From NCBI GenBank assembly GCA_037013495.1, contig CM072801.1, positions 82,755,816 to 82,819,815 of the forward strand: a DNA stretch of 64,000 bases. Direction: 5' to 3'. Below, piece by piece: positions 11,959 to 26,140 of this stretch; the stretch's first letter is position 1, and each line of letters starts with the position of its first letter. The notes under the pieces were generated by a model. That model was not told the DNA's origin. It ran no database searches and saw only the letters and a program-made list of their open reading frames with translations. This DNA comes from Hippophae tibetana (Eukaryota > Streptophyta > Magnoliopsida > Rosales > Elaeagnaceae). The position numbers were made by a program, and so were the translations under genes.

Positions 11959-14900
11959 GGAGCAGAAAAAGAAAGGGGCTAGTTTTCATAATTTCAAAAA
12001 TAACAAAACATTTGATGAATCAGACTTCCAACATCAAATGACCATAACTTTGGACTGGGGTATCGTAACGACAATTATAATATATCAAATCGGAGCTCGT
12101 CTCGATCCATACAATAATTGTTGGCCTCGGAATGAAACCTGATTTCTGTACCCAAATTCCATCGTTTACATAACTTATCGTGGGTTTTAAGATTTTGTCG
12201 TAAATTTCTAGTTTACTTACTTTCGATTTGAATCAATAGAGCTGTAAATGAGATATTGGATCCGACAAAGGTTTCTTTATTTATTTGGTCAATAAATCTG
12301 TATTCTTCCTGAAAAACTATGGGAGCAGAAAAAGAAAGGGGCTAGTTTTCATAAATTCAAAAATAACAAAACATTTGATGAATCAGACTTCCAACATCAA
12401 AGGACCATAACTTTTGACTGGGGTATCGTAACGACTATTGTAATATATCAAATTCGGAGCTTGTCTCGATCCATACAATAATTGTTGGCCTCGGAATGGA
12501 ACCTGATTTCTGTACCCAAATTCCATCGTTTACATAACTTATCGAGTGTTTTAAGATTTTGTCGTAAATTTGCGGTTTACTTACCTTCGATATGATTCAA
12601 TAGAGCTGTCAATGAGATATTCGTTCCGACAAAAATTTCTTTATTTATTTGGTCATTAAATCTGAATTCTTCCTAAAAAACTATGGGAGCAGAAAAAGAA
12701 AGGGGCTAGTTTTCATAATTTCAAAAATAACAAAACATTTGATGAATCAGACTTCCAACATCAAATGACCATAACTTTTGACTGGGGTATCGTAATGACT
12801 ATTATAATATATCAAAATCGAGGCTCGTCTCCATCCATACAATAATTGTTGGCCTAGTATTCGAACCTGATTTCTGTTCCCAAATTCCATCATTTACATA
12901 ACTTCTCGAGGGTTTTAAGATTTTGTCGTAAAATTCAGGTTTACTTACCTTCGATTTTTCTTCAAATAGAGCCGTCAATGAGATATTGGTTCCGACAAAG
13001 ATTTCTTTATTTATTTGGTAAATAAATCTGTATTCTACCTGAAAAACTATGGGAGCAGAAAAAGAAAGGGGCTAGTTTTCATAATTTCAAAAATAACAAA
13101 ACATTTGATGAATCAGACTTCCAACATCAAATGACCATAACTTTTGACTGGGGTATCTTAGCGACTATTATAATATATCAAATCGGAGCTCGTCTCGATC
13201 CATACAATAATTGTTGGCCTCGGAATGGGACCTGATTTCTGTACCCAAATTCCATCGTTTACATAAATTATCGAGGGTTTTAAGATTTTGTCTTAAATTT
13301 CCGGTTTACTTACTTTCGATTTGAATCAATAGAGCTGTAAATGAGATATTGGATCCGACAAAGTTTTCTTTATTTATTTGGTCAATAAATCTGTATTCTT
13401 CTTGAAAATCTATGGGAGCAGAAAAAGAAAGGGGCTAGTTTTCATAAATTCAAAAATAACAAAACATTTGATGAATCAGACTTCCAACATCAAATGACCA
13501 TAACTTTTGACTGGGGTATCTTAACGACTATTATAATATATCAAATCGGAGCTCGTCTCGATCCATACAATAATTGTTGGCCTCGGAATGGGACCTGATT
13601 TCTGTACCCAAATTCCATCGTTTACATAACTTATCGAGTGTTTTAATATTTTGTCGTAAATTTGCGGTTTACTTACCTTCTATATGATTCAATAGAGCTG
13701 TCAATGAGATATTGGTTCCGACAAAGGTTTCTTTATTTATTTGGTCATTAAATCTGAATTCTTCCTAAAAAACTATTTGAGCAGAAAAAGAAAGGGTCTA
13801 GTTTTCATAATTTCAAAAATAACAAAACATTTGATGAATCAGACTTCCAACATCAAATGACCATAACTTTTGACTGGGGTATCTTAGCGACTATTATAAT
13901 ATATCAAATCGGAGCTCGTCTCGATCCATACAATAATTGTTGGCCTCGGAATGGGACCTGATTTCTGTACCCAAATTCCATCGTTTACATAACTTATCGA
14001 GTGTTTTAAGATTTTGTCGTAAATTTGCGGTTTACTTACCTTCTATATGATTCAATAGAGCTGTCAATGAGATATTGGTTCCGACAAAGGTTTCTTTATT
14101 TATTTGGTCATTAAATCTGAATTCTTCCTAAAAAACTATGGGAGCAGAAAAAGAAAGGGGCTAGTTTTCATAATTTCAAAAATAACAAAACATTTGATGA
14201 ATCAGACTTCCAACATCAAATGACCATAACTTTGGACTGGGGTATCGTAACGACAATTATAATATATCAAATCGGAGCTCGTCTCGATCCATACAATAAT
14301 TGTTGGCCTCGGAATGAAACCTGATTTCTGTACCCAAATTCCATCGTTTACATAACTTATCGTGGGTTTTAAGATTTTGTCGTAAATTTCTGGTTTACTT
14401 ACTTTCGATTTGAATCAATAGAGCTGTAAATGAGATATTGGATCCGACAAAGGTTTCTTTATTTATTTGGTCAATAAATCTGTATTCTTCCTGAAAAACT
14501 ATGGGAGCAGAAAAAAGAAAGGGGCTAGTTTTCATAAATTCAAAAATAACAAAACATTTGATGAATCAGACTTCCAACATCAAAGGACCATAACTTTTGA
14601 CTGGGGTATCGTAACGACTATTGTAATATATCAAATTCGGAGCTTGTCTCGATCCATACAATAATTGTTGGCCTCGGAATGGAACCTGATTTCTGTACCC
14701 AAATTCCATCGTTTACATAACTTATCGAGTGTTTTAAGATTTTGTCGTAAATTTGCGGTTTACTTACCTTCGATAGGATTCAATAAAGCTGTCAATGAGA
14801 TATTCGTTCCGACAAAAATTTCTTTATTTATTTGGTCATTAAATCTGAATTCTTCCTAAAAAACTATGGGAGCAGAAAAAGAAAGGGGCTAGTTTTCATA

Positions 14901-16323
14901 ATTTCAAAAATAACAAAACATTTGATGAATCAGACTTCCAACATCAAATGACCATAACTTTTGACTGGGGTATCGTAATGACTATTATAATATATCAAAA
15001 TCGAGGCTCGTCTCCATCCATACAATAATTGTTGGCCTAGTATTCGAACCTGATTTCTGTTCCCAAATTCCATCATTTACATAACTTCTCGAGGGTTTTA
15101 AGATTTTGTCGTAAAATTCAGGTTTACTTACCTTCGATTTTTCTTCAAATAGAGCCGTCAATGAGATATTGGTTCCGACAAAGATTTCTTTATTTATTTG
15201 GTAAATAAATCTGTATTCTACCTGAAAAACTATGGGAGCAGAAAAAGAAAGGGGCTAGTTTTCATAATTTCAAAAATAACAAAACATTTGATGAATCAGA
15301 CTTCCAACATCAAATGACCATAACTTTTGACTGGGGTATCTTAGCGACTATTATAATATATCAAATCGGAGCTCGTCTCGATCCATACAATAATTGTTGG
15401 CCTCGGAATGGGACCTGATTTCTGTACCCAAATTCCATCGTTTACATAAATTATCGAGGGTTTTAAGATTTTGTCTTAAATTTCCGGTTTACTTACTTTC
15501 GATTTGAATCAATAGAGCTGTAAATGAGATATTGGATCCGACAAAGTTTTCTTTATTTATTTGGTCAATAAATCTGTATTCTTCCTGAAAATCTATGGGA
15601 GCAGAAAAAGAAAGGGGCTAGTTTTCATAAATTCAAAAATAACAAAACATTTGATGAATCAGACTTCCAACATCAAATGACCATAACTTTTGACTGGGGT
15701 ATCTTAACGACTATTATAATATATCAAATCGGAGCTCGTCTCGATCCATACAATAATTGTTGGCCTCGGAATGGGACCTGATTTCTGTACCCAAATTCCA
15801 TCGTTTACATAACTTATCGAGTGTTTTAATATTTTGTCGTAAATTTGCGGTTTACTTACCTTCTATATGATTCAATAGAGCTGTCAATGAGATATTGGTT
15901 CCGACAAAGGTTTCTTTATTTATTTGGTCATTAAATCTGAATTCTTCCTAAAAAACTATTTGAGCAGAAAAAGAAAGGGTCTAGTTTTCATAATTTCAAA
16001 AATAACAAAACATTTGATGAATCAGACTTCCAACATCAAATGACCATAACTTTTGACTGGGGTATCTTAGCGACTATTATAATATATCAAATCGGAGCTC
16101 GTCTCGATCCATACAATAATTGTTGGCCTCGGAATGGGACCTGATTTCTGTACCCAAATTCCATCGTTTACATAACTTATCGAGTGTTTTAAGATTTTGT
16201 CGTAAATTTGCGGTTTACTTACCTTCTATATGATTCAATAGAGCTGTCAATGAGATATTGGTTCCGACAAAGGTTTCTTTATTTATTTGGTCATTAAATC
16301 TGAATTCTTCCTAAAAAACTATT
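11959..16323 (+). repeat. 6-mer higher-order repeat, two copies, period about 2182 bp
   Basis: A-F-E-D-J-D occurs twice: anchors 11959, 12322, 12686, 13052, 13415, 13778 and then 14141, 14504, 14869, 15235, 15598, 15961. Shared private variants confirm the pairing: CGACAATTATAAT in the A monomers (about 12070 and 14251) and CAAAGGACC in the F monomers (about 12399 and 14582). Differences include one extra A in the purine tract at about 14511 and a GATAGGATTC change near 14773. Confidence 0.9.
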
Positions 16324-16684
16324 TGAGCAGAAAAAGAAAGGGGCTAGTTTTCATAATTTCAAAAATAACAAAACATTTGATGATCAGACTTCCAACATCA
16401 AATGACCATAACTTTGGACTGGGGTATCGTAATGACTATTATAATATATCAAAATCGGAGCTCGTCTCCATCCATACAATAATTGTTGGCCTAGTATTCG
16501 AACCTGATTTCTGTTCCCAAATTCCATCATTTACATAACTTCTCGAGGGTTTTAAGATTTTGTCGTAAAATTCAGGTTTAATTACCTTCGATTTTTCTTC
16601 AAATAGAGCCGTCAATGAGATATTGGTTCCGACAAAGATTTCTTTATTTATTTGGTCAATAAATATTCTACCTGAAAAACTATG

Positions 16685-17049
16685 GGAGCAGAAAAAGAAA
16701 GGGGCTAGTTTTCATAATTTCAAATATAACAAAACATTTGATGAATCAGACTTCCAACATCAAATGACCATAACTTTTGACTGGGGTATCGTAACGACTA
16801 TTATAATATATCAAATCGGAGCTCGTCTCGATCCATACAATAATTGTTGGCCTAGCATTGGAACCGGATTTCTGTACACAAATTCCATCGTTTACATAAC
16901 TTATCGAGGGTTTTAAGATTTTGTCGTAAATTTCGGGTTTACTTACCTTCGATTTTTCTTCAAATAGAGCCGTCAATGAGATATTGGTTCCGACAAAGAT
17001 TTCTTTATTTATTTGGTAAATAAATCTGTATTCTACCTGAAAAACTATG
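16685..17049 (+). repeat. Example of monomer type I
   Basis: Defined by TTTCAAATATAAC, CTAGCATTGGAACCGG and CTGTACACAAATTCC. Always preceded by a monomer with the 4-bp deletion CAATAAATATTCTACC. Anchors 9775, 16685, 18501 and 21046, with an incomplete relative at 53775. Confidence 0.83.
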
Positions 17050-17412
17050 GGAGCAGAAAAAGAAAGGGGCTAGTTTTCATAAATTCAAAAATAACAAAAC
17101 ATTTGATGAATCAGACTTCCAACATCAAATGACCATAACTTTTGACTGGGGTATCTTAACGACTATTATAATATATCAAATCGGAGCTCGTCTCGATCCA
17201 TACAATAATTGTTGGCCTCGGAATGGGACCTGATTTCTGTACCCAAATTCCATCGTTTACATAACTTATCGTGGGTTTTAAGATTTTGTCGTAAATTTCT
17301 GGTTTACTTACTTTCGATTTGAATCAATAGAGCTGTAAATTAGATATTGGATCCGACAAAGGTTTCTTTATTTATTTGGTCAATAAATCTGTATTCTTCC
17401 TGAAAAACTATG

Positions 17413-17775
17413 GGAGCAGAAAAAGAAAGGGGCTAGTTTTCATAAATTCAAAAATAACAAAACATTTGATGAATCAGACTTCCAACATCAAATGACCATA
17501 ACTTTTGACTGGGGTATCTTAACGACTATTATAATATATCAAATCGGAGCTCGTCTCGATCCATACAATAATTGTTGGCCTCGGAATGGGACCTGATTTC
17601 TGTACCCAAATTCCATCGTTTACATAACTTATCGAGTGTTTTAATATTTTGTCGTAAATTTGCGGTTTACTTACCTTCTATATGATTCAATAGCGCTGTA
17701 AATGAGATATTGCGTCCGACAAAGGTTTCTTTATTTATTTGGTCAATAAATTTGTATTCTTCCTTAAAAAATATG
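17413..17775 (+). repeat. Example of monomer type J
   Basis: Core GACTGGGGTATCTTAACGAC, usually after CATAAATTCAAAAATAAC, ending GGAATGGGACC. A subset has CGGATCTCG in place of CGGAGCTCG. Anchors 7962, 8687, 10140, 11233, 13415, 15598, 17050, 17413, 18866, 19229, 21411, 21774, 23595, 25050, 26141, 26868, 27597, 28324, 29053, 30144, 30871, 33414, 35957, 38505, 39596, 39959, 43595, 44321, 44684, 49416, 49779, 51233, 52687, 54501, 55228, 56681, 57771, 61769 and 63947. It is the commonest type and is absent from the first 7.9 kb. Confidence 0.82.
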
Positions 17776-18139
17776 GGAGCAGAAAAAGAAAGGGGCTAGT
17801 TTTCATAATTTAAAAAATAACAAAACATTTGATGAATCAGACTTCCAACATCAAATGACCATAACTTTTGACTGGGGTATCGTAACGACTATTGTAATAT
17901 ATCAAATTCGGAGCTTGTCTCGATCCATACAATAATTGTTGGCCTCGGAATGGAACCTGATTTCTGTACCCAAATTCCATCGTTTACATAACTTATCGAG
18001 TGTTTTAAGATTTTGTCGTAAATTTGCGGTTTACTTACCTTCTATATGATTCAATAGAGCTGTCAATGAGATATTGGTTCCGACAAAGGTTTCTTTATTT
18101 ATTTGGTCATTAAATCTGAATTCTTCCTAAAAAACTATT
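17776..18139 (+). repeat. Example of monomer type F
   Basis: Defined by ACTATTGTAATATATC (breaks the 10-bp palindrome), CAAATTCGGAGCTTGTC (loses GAGCTC) and usually CATAATTTAAAAAATAAC after a preceding AAAAAATATGGG. Anchors 9049, 10503, 12322, 14504, 17776, 19592, 22137, 31234, 33777, 36320, 40322, 45047 and 58134. The two at 12322 and 14504 have a J-like 5' end instead. Confidence 0.84.
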
Positions 18140-18500
18140 TGAGCAGAAAAAGAAAGGGGCTAGTTTTCATAATTTCAAAAATAACAAAACATTTGATGAT
18201 CAGACTTCCAACATCAAATGACCATAACTTTGGACTGGGGTATCGTAATGACTATTATAATATATCAAAATCGGAGCTCGTCTCCATCCATACAATAATT
18301 GTTGGCCTAGTATTCGAACCTGATTTCTGTTCCCAAATTCCATCATTTACATAACTTCTCGAGGGTTTTAAGATTTTGTCGTAAAATTCAGGTTTAATTA
18401 CCTTCGATTTTTCTTCAAATAGAGCCGTCAATGAGATATTGGTTCCGACAAAGATTTCTTTATTTATTTGGTCAATAAATATTCTACCTGAAAAACTATG

Positions 18501-21500
18501 GGAGCAGAAAAAGAAAGGGGCTAGTTTTCATAATTTCAAATATAACAAAACATTTGATGAATCAGACTTCCAACATCAAATGACCATAACTTTTGACTGG
18601 GGTATCGTAACGACTATTATAATATATCAAATCGGAGCTCGTCTCGATCCATACAATAATTGTTGGCCTAGCATTGGAACCGGATTTCTGTACACAAATT
18701 CCATCGTTTACATAACTTATCGAGGGTTTTAAGATTTTGTCGTAAATTTCGGGTTTACTTACCTTCGATTTTTCTTCAAATAGAGCCGTCAATGAGATAT
18801 TGGTTCCGACAAAGATTTCTTTATTTATTTGGTAAATAAATCTGTATTCTACCTGAAAAACTATGGGAGCAGAAAAAGAAAGGGGCTAGTTTTCATAAAT
18901 TCAAAAATAACAAAACATTTGATGAATCAGACTTCCAACATCAAATGACCATAACTTTTGACTGGGGTATCTTAACGACTATTATAATATATCAAATCGG
19001 AGCTCGTCTCGATCCATACAATAATTGTTGGCCTCGGAATGGGACCTGATTTCTGTACCCAAATTCCATCGTTTACATAACTTATCGTGGGTTTTAAGAT
19101 TTTGTCGTAAATTTCTGGTTTACTTACTTTCGATTTGAATCAATAGAGCTGTAAATTAGATATTGGATCCGACAAAGGTTTCTTTATTTATTTGGTCAAT
19201 AAATCTGTATTCTTCCTGAAAAAATATGGGAGCAGAAAAAGAAAGGGGCTAGTTTTCATAAATTCAAAAATAACAAAACATTTGATGAATCAGACTTCCA
19301 ACATCAAATGACCATAACTTTTGACTGGGGTATCTTAACGACTATTATAATATATCAAATCGGAGCTCGTCTCGATCCATACAATAATTGTTGGCCTCGG
19401 AATGGGACCTGATTTCTGTACCCAAATTCCATCGTTTACATAACTTATCGAGTGTTTTAATATTTTGTCGTAAATTTGCGGTTTACTTACCTTCTATATG
19501 ATTCAATAGCGCTGTAAATGAGATATTGCGTCCGACAAAGGTTTCTTTATTTATTTGGTCAATAAATTTGTATTCTTCCTTAAAAAATATGGGAGCAGAA
19601 AAAGAAAGGGGCTAGTTTTCATAATTTAAAAAATAACAAAACATTTGATGAATCAGACTTCCAACATCAAATGACCATAACTTTTGACTGGGGTATCGTA
19701 ACGACTATTGTAATATATCAAATTCGGAGCTTGTCTCGATCCATACAATAATTGTTGGCCTCGGAATGGAACCTGATTTCTGTACCCAAATTCCATCGTT
19801 TACATAACTTATCGAGTGTTTTAAGATTTTGTCGTAAATTTGCGGTTTACTTCCCTTCGATATGATTCAATAGAGCTGTCAATGAGATATTGGTTCCGAC
19901 AAAAATTTCTTTATTTATTTGGTCATTAAATCTGAATTCTTCCTAAAAAACTATGGGAGCAGAAAAAGAAAGGGGCTAGTTTTCATAATTTCAAAAATAA
20001 CAAAACATTTGATGAATCAGACTTCCAACATCAAATGACCATAACTTTTGACTGGGGTATCGTAATGACTATTATAATATATCAAAATCGAGGCTCGTCT
20101 CCATCCATACAATAATTGTTGGCCTAGTATTCGAACCTGATTTCTGTTCCCAAATTCCATCATTTACATAACTTCTCGAGGGTTTTAAGATTTTGTCGTA
20201 AAATTCAGGTTTACTTACCTTCGATTTTTCTTCAAATAGAGCCGTCAATGAGATATTGGTTCCGACAAAGATTTCTTTATTTATTTGGTAAATAAATCTG
20301 TATTCTACCTGAAAAACTATGGGAGCAGAAAAAGAAAGGGGCTAGTTTTCATAATTTCAAAAATAACAAAACATTTGATGAATCAGACTTCCAACATCAA
20401 ATGACCATAACTTTTGACTGGGTTATCTTAGCGACTATTATAATATATCAAATCGGAGCTCGTCTCGATCCATACAATAATTGTTGGCCTCGGAATGGGA
20501 CCTGATTTCTGTACCCAAATTCCATCGTTTACATAACTTATCGAGTGTTTTAAGATTTTGTCGTAAATTTGCGGTTTACTTACCTTCTATATGATTCAAT
20601 AGAGCTGTCAATGAGATATTGGTTCCGACAAAGGTTTCTTTATTTATTTGGTCATTAAATCTGAATTGTTCCTAAAAAACTATTTGAGCAGATAAAGAAA
20701 GGGGCTAGTTTTCATAATTTCAAAAAGAACAAAACATTTGATGAATCAGACTTCCAACATCAAATGACCATAACTTTTGACTGGGGTATCTTAGCGACTA
20801 TTATAATATATCAAATCGGAGCTCGTCTCCATCCATACAATAATTGTTGGCCTAGTATTCGAACCTGATTTCTGTTCCCAAATTCCATCATTTACATAAC
20901 TTCTCGAGGGTTTTAAGATTTTGTCGTAAAATTCAGGTTTACTTACCTTCGATTTTTCTTCAAATAGAGCCGTCAATGAGATATTGGTTCCGACAAAGAT
21001 TTCTTTATTTATTTGGTCAATAAATATTCTACCTGAAAAACTATGGGAGCAGAAAAAGAAAGGGGCTAGTTTTCATAATTTCAAATATAACAAAACATTT
21101 GATGAATCAGACTTCCAACATCAAATGACCATAACTTTTGACTGGGGTATCGTAACGACTATTATAATATATCAAATCGGAGCTCGTCTCGATCCATACA
21201 ATAATTGTTGGCCTAGCATTGGAACCGGATTTCTGTACACAAATTCCATCGTTTACATAACTTATCGAGTGTTTTAAGATTTTGTCGTAAATTTCGGGTT
21301 TACTTACCTTCGATTTTTCTTCAAATAGAGCCGTCAATGAGATATTGGTTCCGACAAAGATTTCTTTATTTATTTGGTAAATAAATCTGTATTCTACCTG
21401 AAAAACTATGGGAGCAGAAAAAGAAAGGGGCTAGTTTTCATAAATTCAAAAATAACAAAACATTTGATGAATCAGACTTCCAACATCAAATGACCATAAC

Positions 21501-23594
21501 TTTTGACTGGGGTATCTTAACGACTATTATAATATATCAAATCGGAGCTCGTCTCGATCCATACAATAATTGTTGGCCTCGGAATGGGACCTGATTTCTG
21601 TACCCAAATTCCATCGTTTACATAACTTATCGTGGGTTTTAAGATTTTGTCGTAAATTTCTGGTTTACTTACTTTCGATTTGAATCAATAGAGCTGTAAA
21701 TTAGATATTGGATCCGACAAAGGTTTCTTTATTTATTTGGTCAATAAATCTGTATTCTTCCTGAAAAACTATGGGAGCAGAAAAAGAAAGGGGCTAGTTT
21801 TCATAAATTCAAAAATAACAAAACATTTGATGAATCAGACTTCCAACATCAAATGACCATAACTTTTGACTGGGGTATCTTAACGACTATTATAATATAT
21901 CAAATCGGAGCTCGTCTCGATCCATACAATAATTGTTGGCCTCGGAATGGGACCTGATTTCTGTACCCAAATTCCATCGTTTACATAACTTATCGAGTGT
22001 TTTAATATTTTGTCGTAAATTTGCGGTTTACTTACCTTCTATATGATTCAATAGCGCTGTAAATGAGATATTGCGTCCGACAAAGGTTTCTTTATTTATT
22101 TGGTCAATAAATTTGTATTCTTCCTTAAAAAATATGGGAGCAGAAAAAGAAAGGGGCTAGTTTTCATAATTTAAAAAATAACAAAACATTTGATGAATCA
22201 GACTTCCAACATCAAATGACCATAACTTTTGACTGAGGTATCGTAACGACTATTGTAATATATCAAATTCGGAGCTTGTCTCGATCCATACAATAATTGT
22301 TGGCCTCGCAATGGAACCTTATTTCTGTACCCAAATTCCATCGTTTACATAACTTATCGAGTGTTTTAAGATTTTGTCGTAAATTTGCGGTTTACTTCCC
22401 TTCGATATGATTCAATAGAGCTGTCAATGAGATATTGGTTCCGACAAAAATTTCTTTATTTATTTGGTCATTAAATCTGAATTCTTCCTAAAAAACTATG
22501 GGAGCAGAAAAAGAAAGGGGCTAGTTTTCATAATTTCAAAAATAACAAAACATTTGATGAATCAGACTTCCAACATCAAATGACCATAACTTTTGACTGG
22601 GGTATCGTAATGACTATTATAATATATCAAAATCGAGGCTCGTCTCCATCCATACAATAATTGTTGGCCTAGTATTCGAACCTGATTTCTGTTCCCAAAT
22701 TCCATCATTTACATAACTTCTCGAGGGTTTTAAGATTTTGTCGTAAAATTCAGGTTTACTTACCTTCGATTTTTCTTCAAATAGAGCCGTCAATGAGATA
22801 TTGGTTCCGACAAAGATTTCTTTATTTATTTGGTAAATAAATCTGTATTCTACCTGAAAAACTATGGGAGCAGAAAAAGAAAGGGGCTAGTTTTCATAAT
22901 TTCAAAAATAACAAAACATTTGATGAATCTGACTTCCAACATCAAATGACCATAACTTTTGACTGGGTTATCTTAGCGACTATTATAATATATCAAATCG
23001 GAGCTCGTCTCGATCCATACAATAATTGTTGGCCTCGGAATGGGACCTGATTTCTGTACCCAAATTCCATCGTTTACATAACTTATCGAGTGTTTTAAGA
23101 TTTTGTCGTAAATTTGCGGTTTACTTACCTTCTATATGATTCAATAGAGCTGTCAATGAGATATTGGTTCCGACAAAGGTTTCTTTATTTATTTGGTCAT
23201 TAAATCTGAATTGTTCCTAAAAAACTATTTGAGCAGAAAAAGAAAGGGGCTAGTTTTCATAATTTCAAAAAGAACAAAACATTTGATGAATCAGACTTCC
23301 AACATCAAATGACCATAACTTTTGACTGGGGTATCTTAGCGACTATTATAATATATCAAATCGGAGCTCGTCTCGATCCATACAATAATTGTTGGCCTCG
23401 GAATGGGACCTGATTTCTGTACCCAAATTCCATCGTTTACATAACTTATCGAGTGTTTTAATATTTTGTCGTAAAATTCAGGTTTACTTACCTTCGATTT
23501 TTCTTCAAATAGAGCCGTCAATGAGATATTGGTTCCGACAAAGATTTCTTTATTTATTTGGTAAATAAATCTGTATTCTACCTGAAAAACTATG
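18501..23594 (+). repeat. 7-mer higher-order repeat, two copies, period about 2545 bp
   Basis: I-J-J-F-E-D-D* (D* is D with an AAAAAGAAC variant) starts at 18501 and again at 21046. Anchors of copy 2 are 21046, 21411, 21774, 22137, 22501, 22867 and 23230. The block overlaps the second 5-mer copy, so part of the 5-mer was itself re-amplified. The two D* monomers differ: 20685 has a K-type 3' half, 23230 a D-type one. Confidence 0.88.
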
Positions 23595-25049
23595 GGAGCA
23601 GAAAAAGAAAGGGGCTAGTTTTCATAAATTCAAAAATAAAAAAACATTTGATGAATCAGACTTCCAACATCAAATGACCATAACTTTTGACTGGGGTATC
23701 TTAACGACTATTATAATATATCAAATCGGATCTCGTCTCGATCCATACAATAATTGTTGGCCTCGGAATGGGACCTGATTTCTGTACCCAAATTCCATCG
23801 TTTACATAACTTATCGAGTGTTTTAAGATTTTGTCGTAAATTTGCGGTTTATTTACCTTCTATATGATTCAATAGAGCTGTCAATGAGATATTGGTTCCG
23901 ACAAAGGTTTCTTTATTTATTTGGTCATTAAATCTGAATTCTTCCTAAAAAACTATTTGAGCAGAAAAAGAAAGGGGCTAGTTTTCATAATTTCAAAAAT
24001 AACAAAACATTTGATGAATCAGACTTCCAACATCAAATGACCATAACTTTTGACTGGGGTATCTTAGCGACTATTATAATATATCAAATCGGAGCTCGTC
24101 TCGATCCATACAATAATTGTTGGCCTCGGAATGGGACCTGATTTTTGTACCCAAATTCCATCGTTTACATAACTTATCGAGTGTTTTAAGATTTTGTCGT
24201 AAATTTGCGGTTTACTTACCTTCTATATGATTCAATAGAGCTGTCAATGAGATATTGGTTCCGACAAAGGTTTCTTTATTTATTTGGTCATTAAATCTGA
24301 ATTCTTCCTAAAAAACTATGGGAGCAGAAAAAGAAAGGGGCTAGTTTTCATAATTTCAAAAATAACAAAACATTTGATGAATCAGACTTCCAACATCAAA
24401 TGACCATAACTTTGGACTGGGGTATCGTAACGACTATTATAATATATCAAATCGGAGCTCGTCTCGATCCATACAATAATTGTTGGCCTCGGAATGAAAC
24501 CTGATTTCTGTACCCAAATTCCATCGTTTACATAACTTATCGAGTGTTTTAAGATTTTGTCGTAAATTTGCGGTTTACTTACCTTCTATATGATTCAATA
24601 GAGCTGTCAATGAGATATTGGTTCCGACAAAGGTTTCTTTATTTATTTGGTCATTAAATCTGAATTCTTCCTAAAAAACTATTTGAGGAGAAAAAGAAAG
24701 GGGCTAGTTTTCATAATTTCAAAAATAACAAAACATTTGATGAATCAGACTTCCAACATCAAATGACCATAACTTTTAACTGGGGTATCGTAATGACTAT
24801 TATAATATATCAAAATCGGAGCTCGTCTCCATCCATACAATAATTGTTGGCCTAGTATTCGAACCTGATTTCTGTTCCCAAATTCCATCATTTACATAAC
24901 TTCTCGAGGGTTTTAAGATTTTGTCGTAAAATTCAGGTTTACTTACCTTCGATTTTTCTTCAAATAGAGCCGTCAATGAGATATTGGTTCCGACAAAGAT
25001 TTCTTTATTTATTTGGTAAATAAATCTGTATTCTACCTGAAAAACTATG
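23595..25049 (+). repeat. Irregular satellite stretch J-D-A-K
   Basis: Four monomers at 23595, 23958, 24321 and 24684. No local higher-order period was seen. The A-K order matches that found later at 37776, 42504 and 48687. No gene is visible. Confidence 0.8.
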
Positions 25050-25412
25050 GGAGCAGAAAAAGAAAGGGGCTAGTTTTCATAAATTCAAAAATAACAAAAC
25101 ATTTGATGAATCAGACTTCCAACATCAAATGACCATAACTTTTGACTGGGGTATCTTAACGACTATTATAATATATCAAATCGGATCTCGTCTCGATCCA
25201 TACAATAATTGTTGGCCTCGGAATGGGACCTGATTTCTGTACCCAAATTCCATCGTTTACATAACTTATCGAGTGTTTTAAGATTTTGTCGTAAATTTGC
25301 GGTTTACTTACCTTCTATATGATTCAATAGAGCCGTCAATGAGATATTGGTTCCGACAAAGGTTTCTTTATTTATTTGGTCATTAAATCTGAATTCTTCC
25401 TAAAAAAATATT

Positions 25413-25775
25413 TGAGCAGAAAAAGAAAGGGGCTAGTTTTCATAATTTCAAAAATAACAAAACATTTGATGAATCAGACTTCCAACATCAAATGACCATA
25501 ACTTTTGACTGGGGTATGTTAGCGACTATTATAATATATCAAATCGGAGCTCGTCTCGATCCATACAATAATTGTTGGCCTCGGAATAGGACCTGATTTC
25601 TGTACCCAAATTCCATCGTTTACATAACTTATCCAGTGTTTTAAGATTTTGTCGTAAATTTGCGGTTTACTTACCTTCTATATGATTCAATAGAGCTGTC
25701 AATGAGATATTGGTTCCGACAAAGGTTTCTTTATTTATTTGGTCATTAAATCTGAATTGTTCCTAAAAAACTATT
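25413..25775 (+). repeat. Example of monomer type M
   Basis: A D-like monomer with GGGGTATGTTAGCGAC and often GGAATAGGACC. Anchors 25413, 29416, 38868, 54138 and 62494. Confidence 0.8.
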
Positions 25776-26140
25776 TGAGCAGAAAAAGAAAGGGGCTAGT
25801 TTTCATAATTTCAAAAAGAACAAAACATTTGATGAATCAGACTTCCAACATCAAATGACCATAACTTTTGATTGGGGTATCTTAGCGACTATTATAATAT
25901 ATCAAATCGGAGCTCGTCTCGATCCATACAATAATTGTTGGCCTCGGAATGGGACCTGATTTCTGTACCCAAATTCCATCGTTTACATAACTTATCGAGT
26001 GTTTTAATATTTTGTCGTAAAATTCAGGTTTACTTACCTTCGATTTTTCTTCAAATAGAGCCGTCAATGAGATATTGGTTTCGACAAAGATTTCTTTATT
26101 TATTTGGTAAATAAATCTGTATTCTACCTGAAAAACTATG

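Larger units (their letters stand above)
16324..19955 (+). repeat. 5-mer higher-order repeat, two copies, period 1816 bp
   Basis: K'-I-J-J-F occurs at 16324, 16685, 17050, 17413, 17776 and again at 18140, 18501, 18866, 19229, 19592, each exactly 1816 bp apart. Only one difference was noticed (ACTATGGG at 17407 versus AATATGGG at 19223), so this is one of the youngest duplications in the window. Confidence 0.92.
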
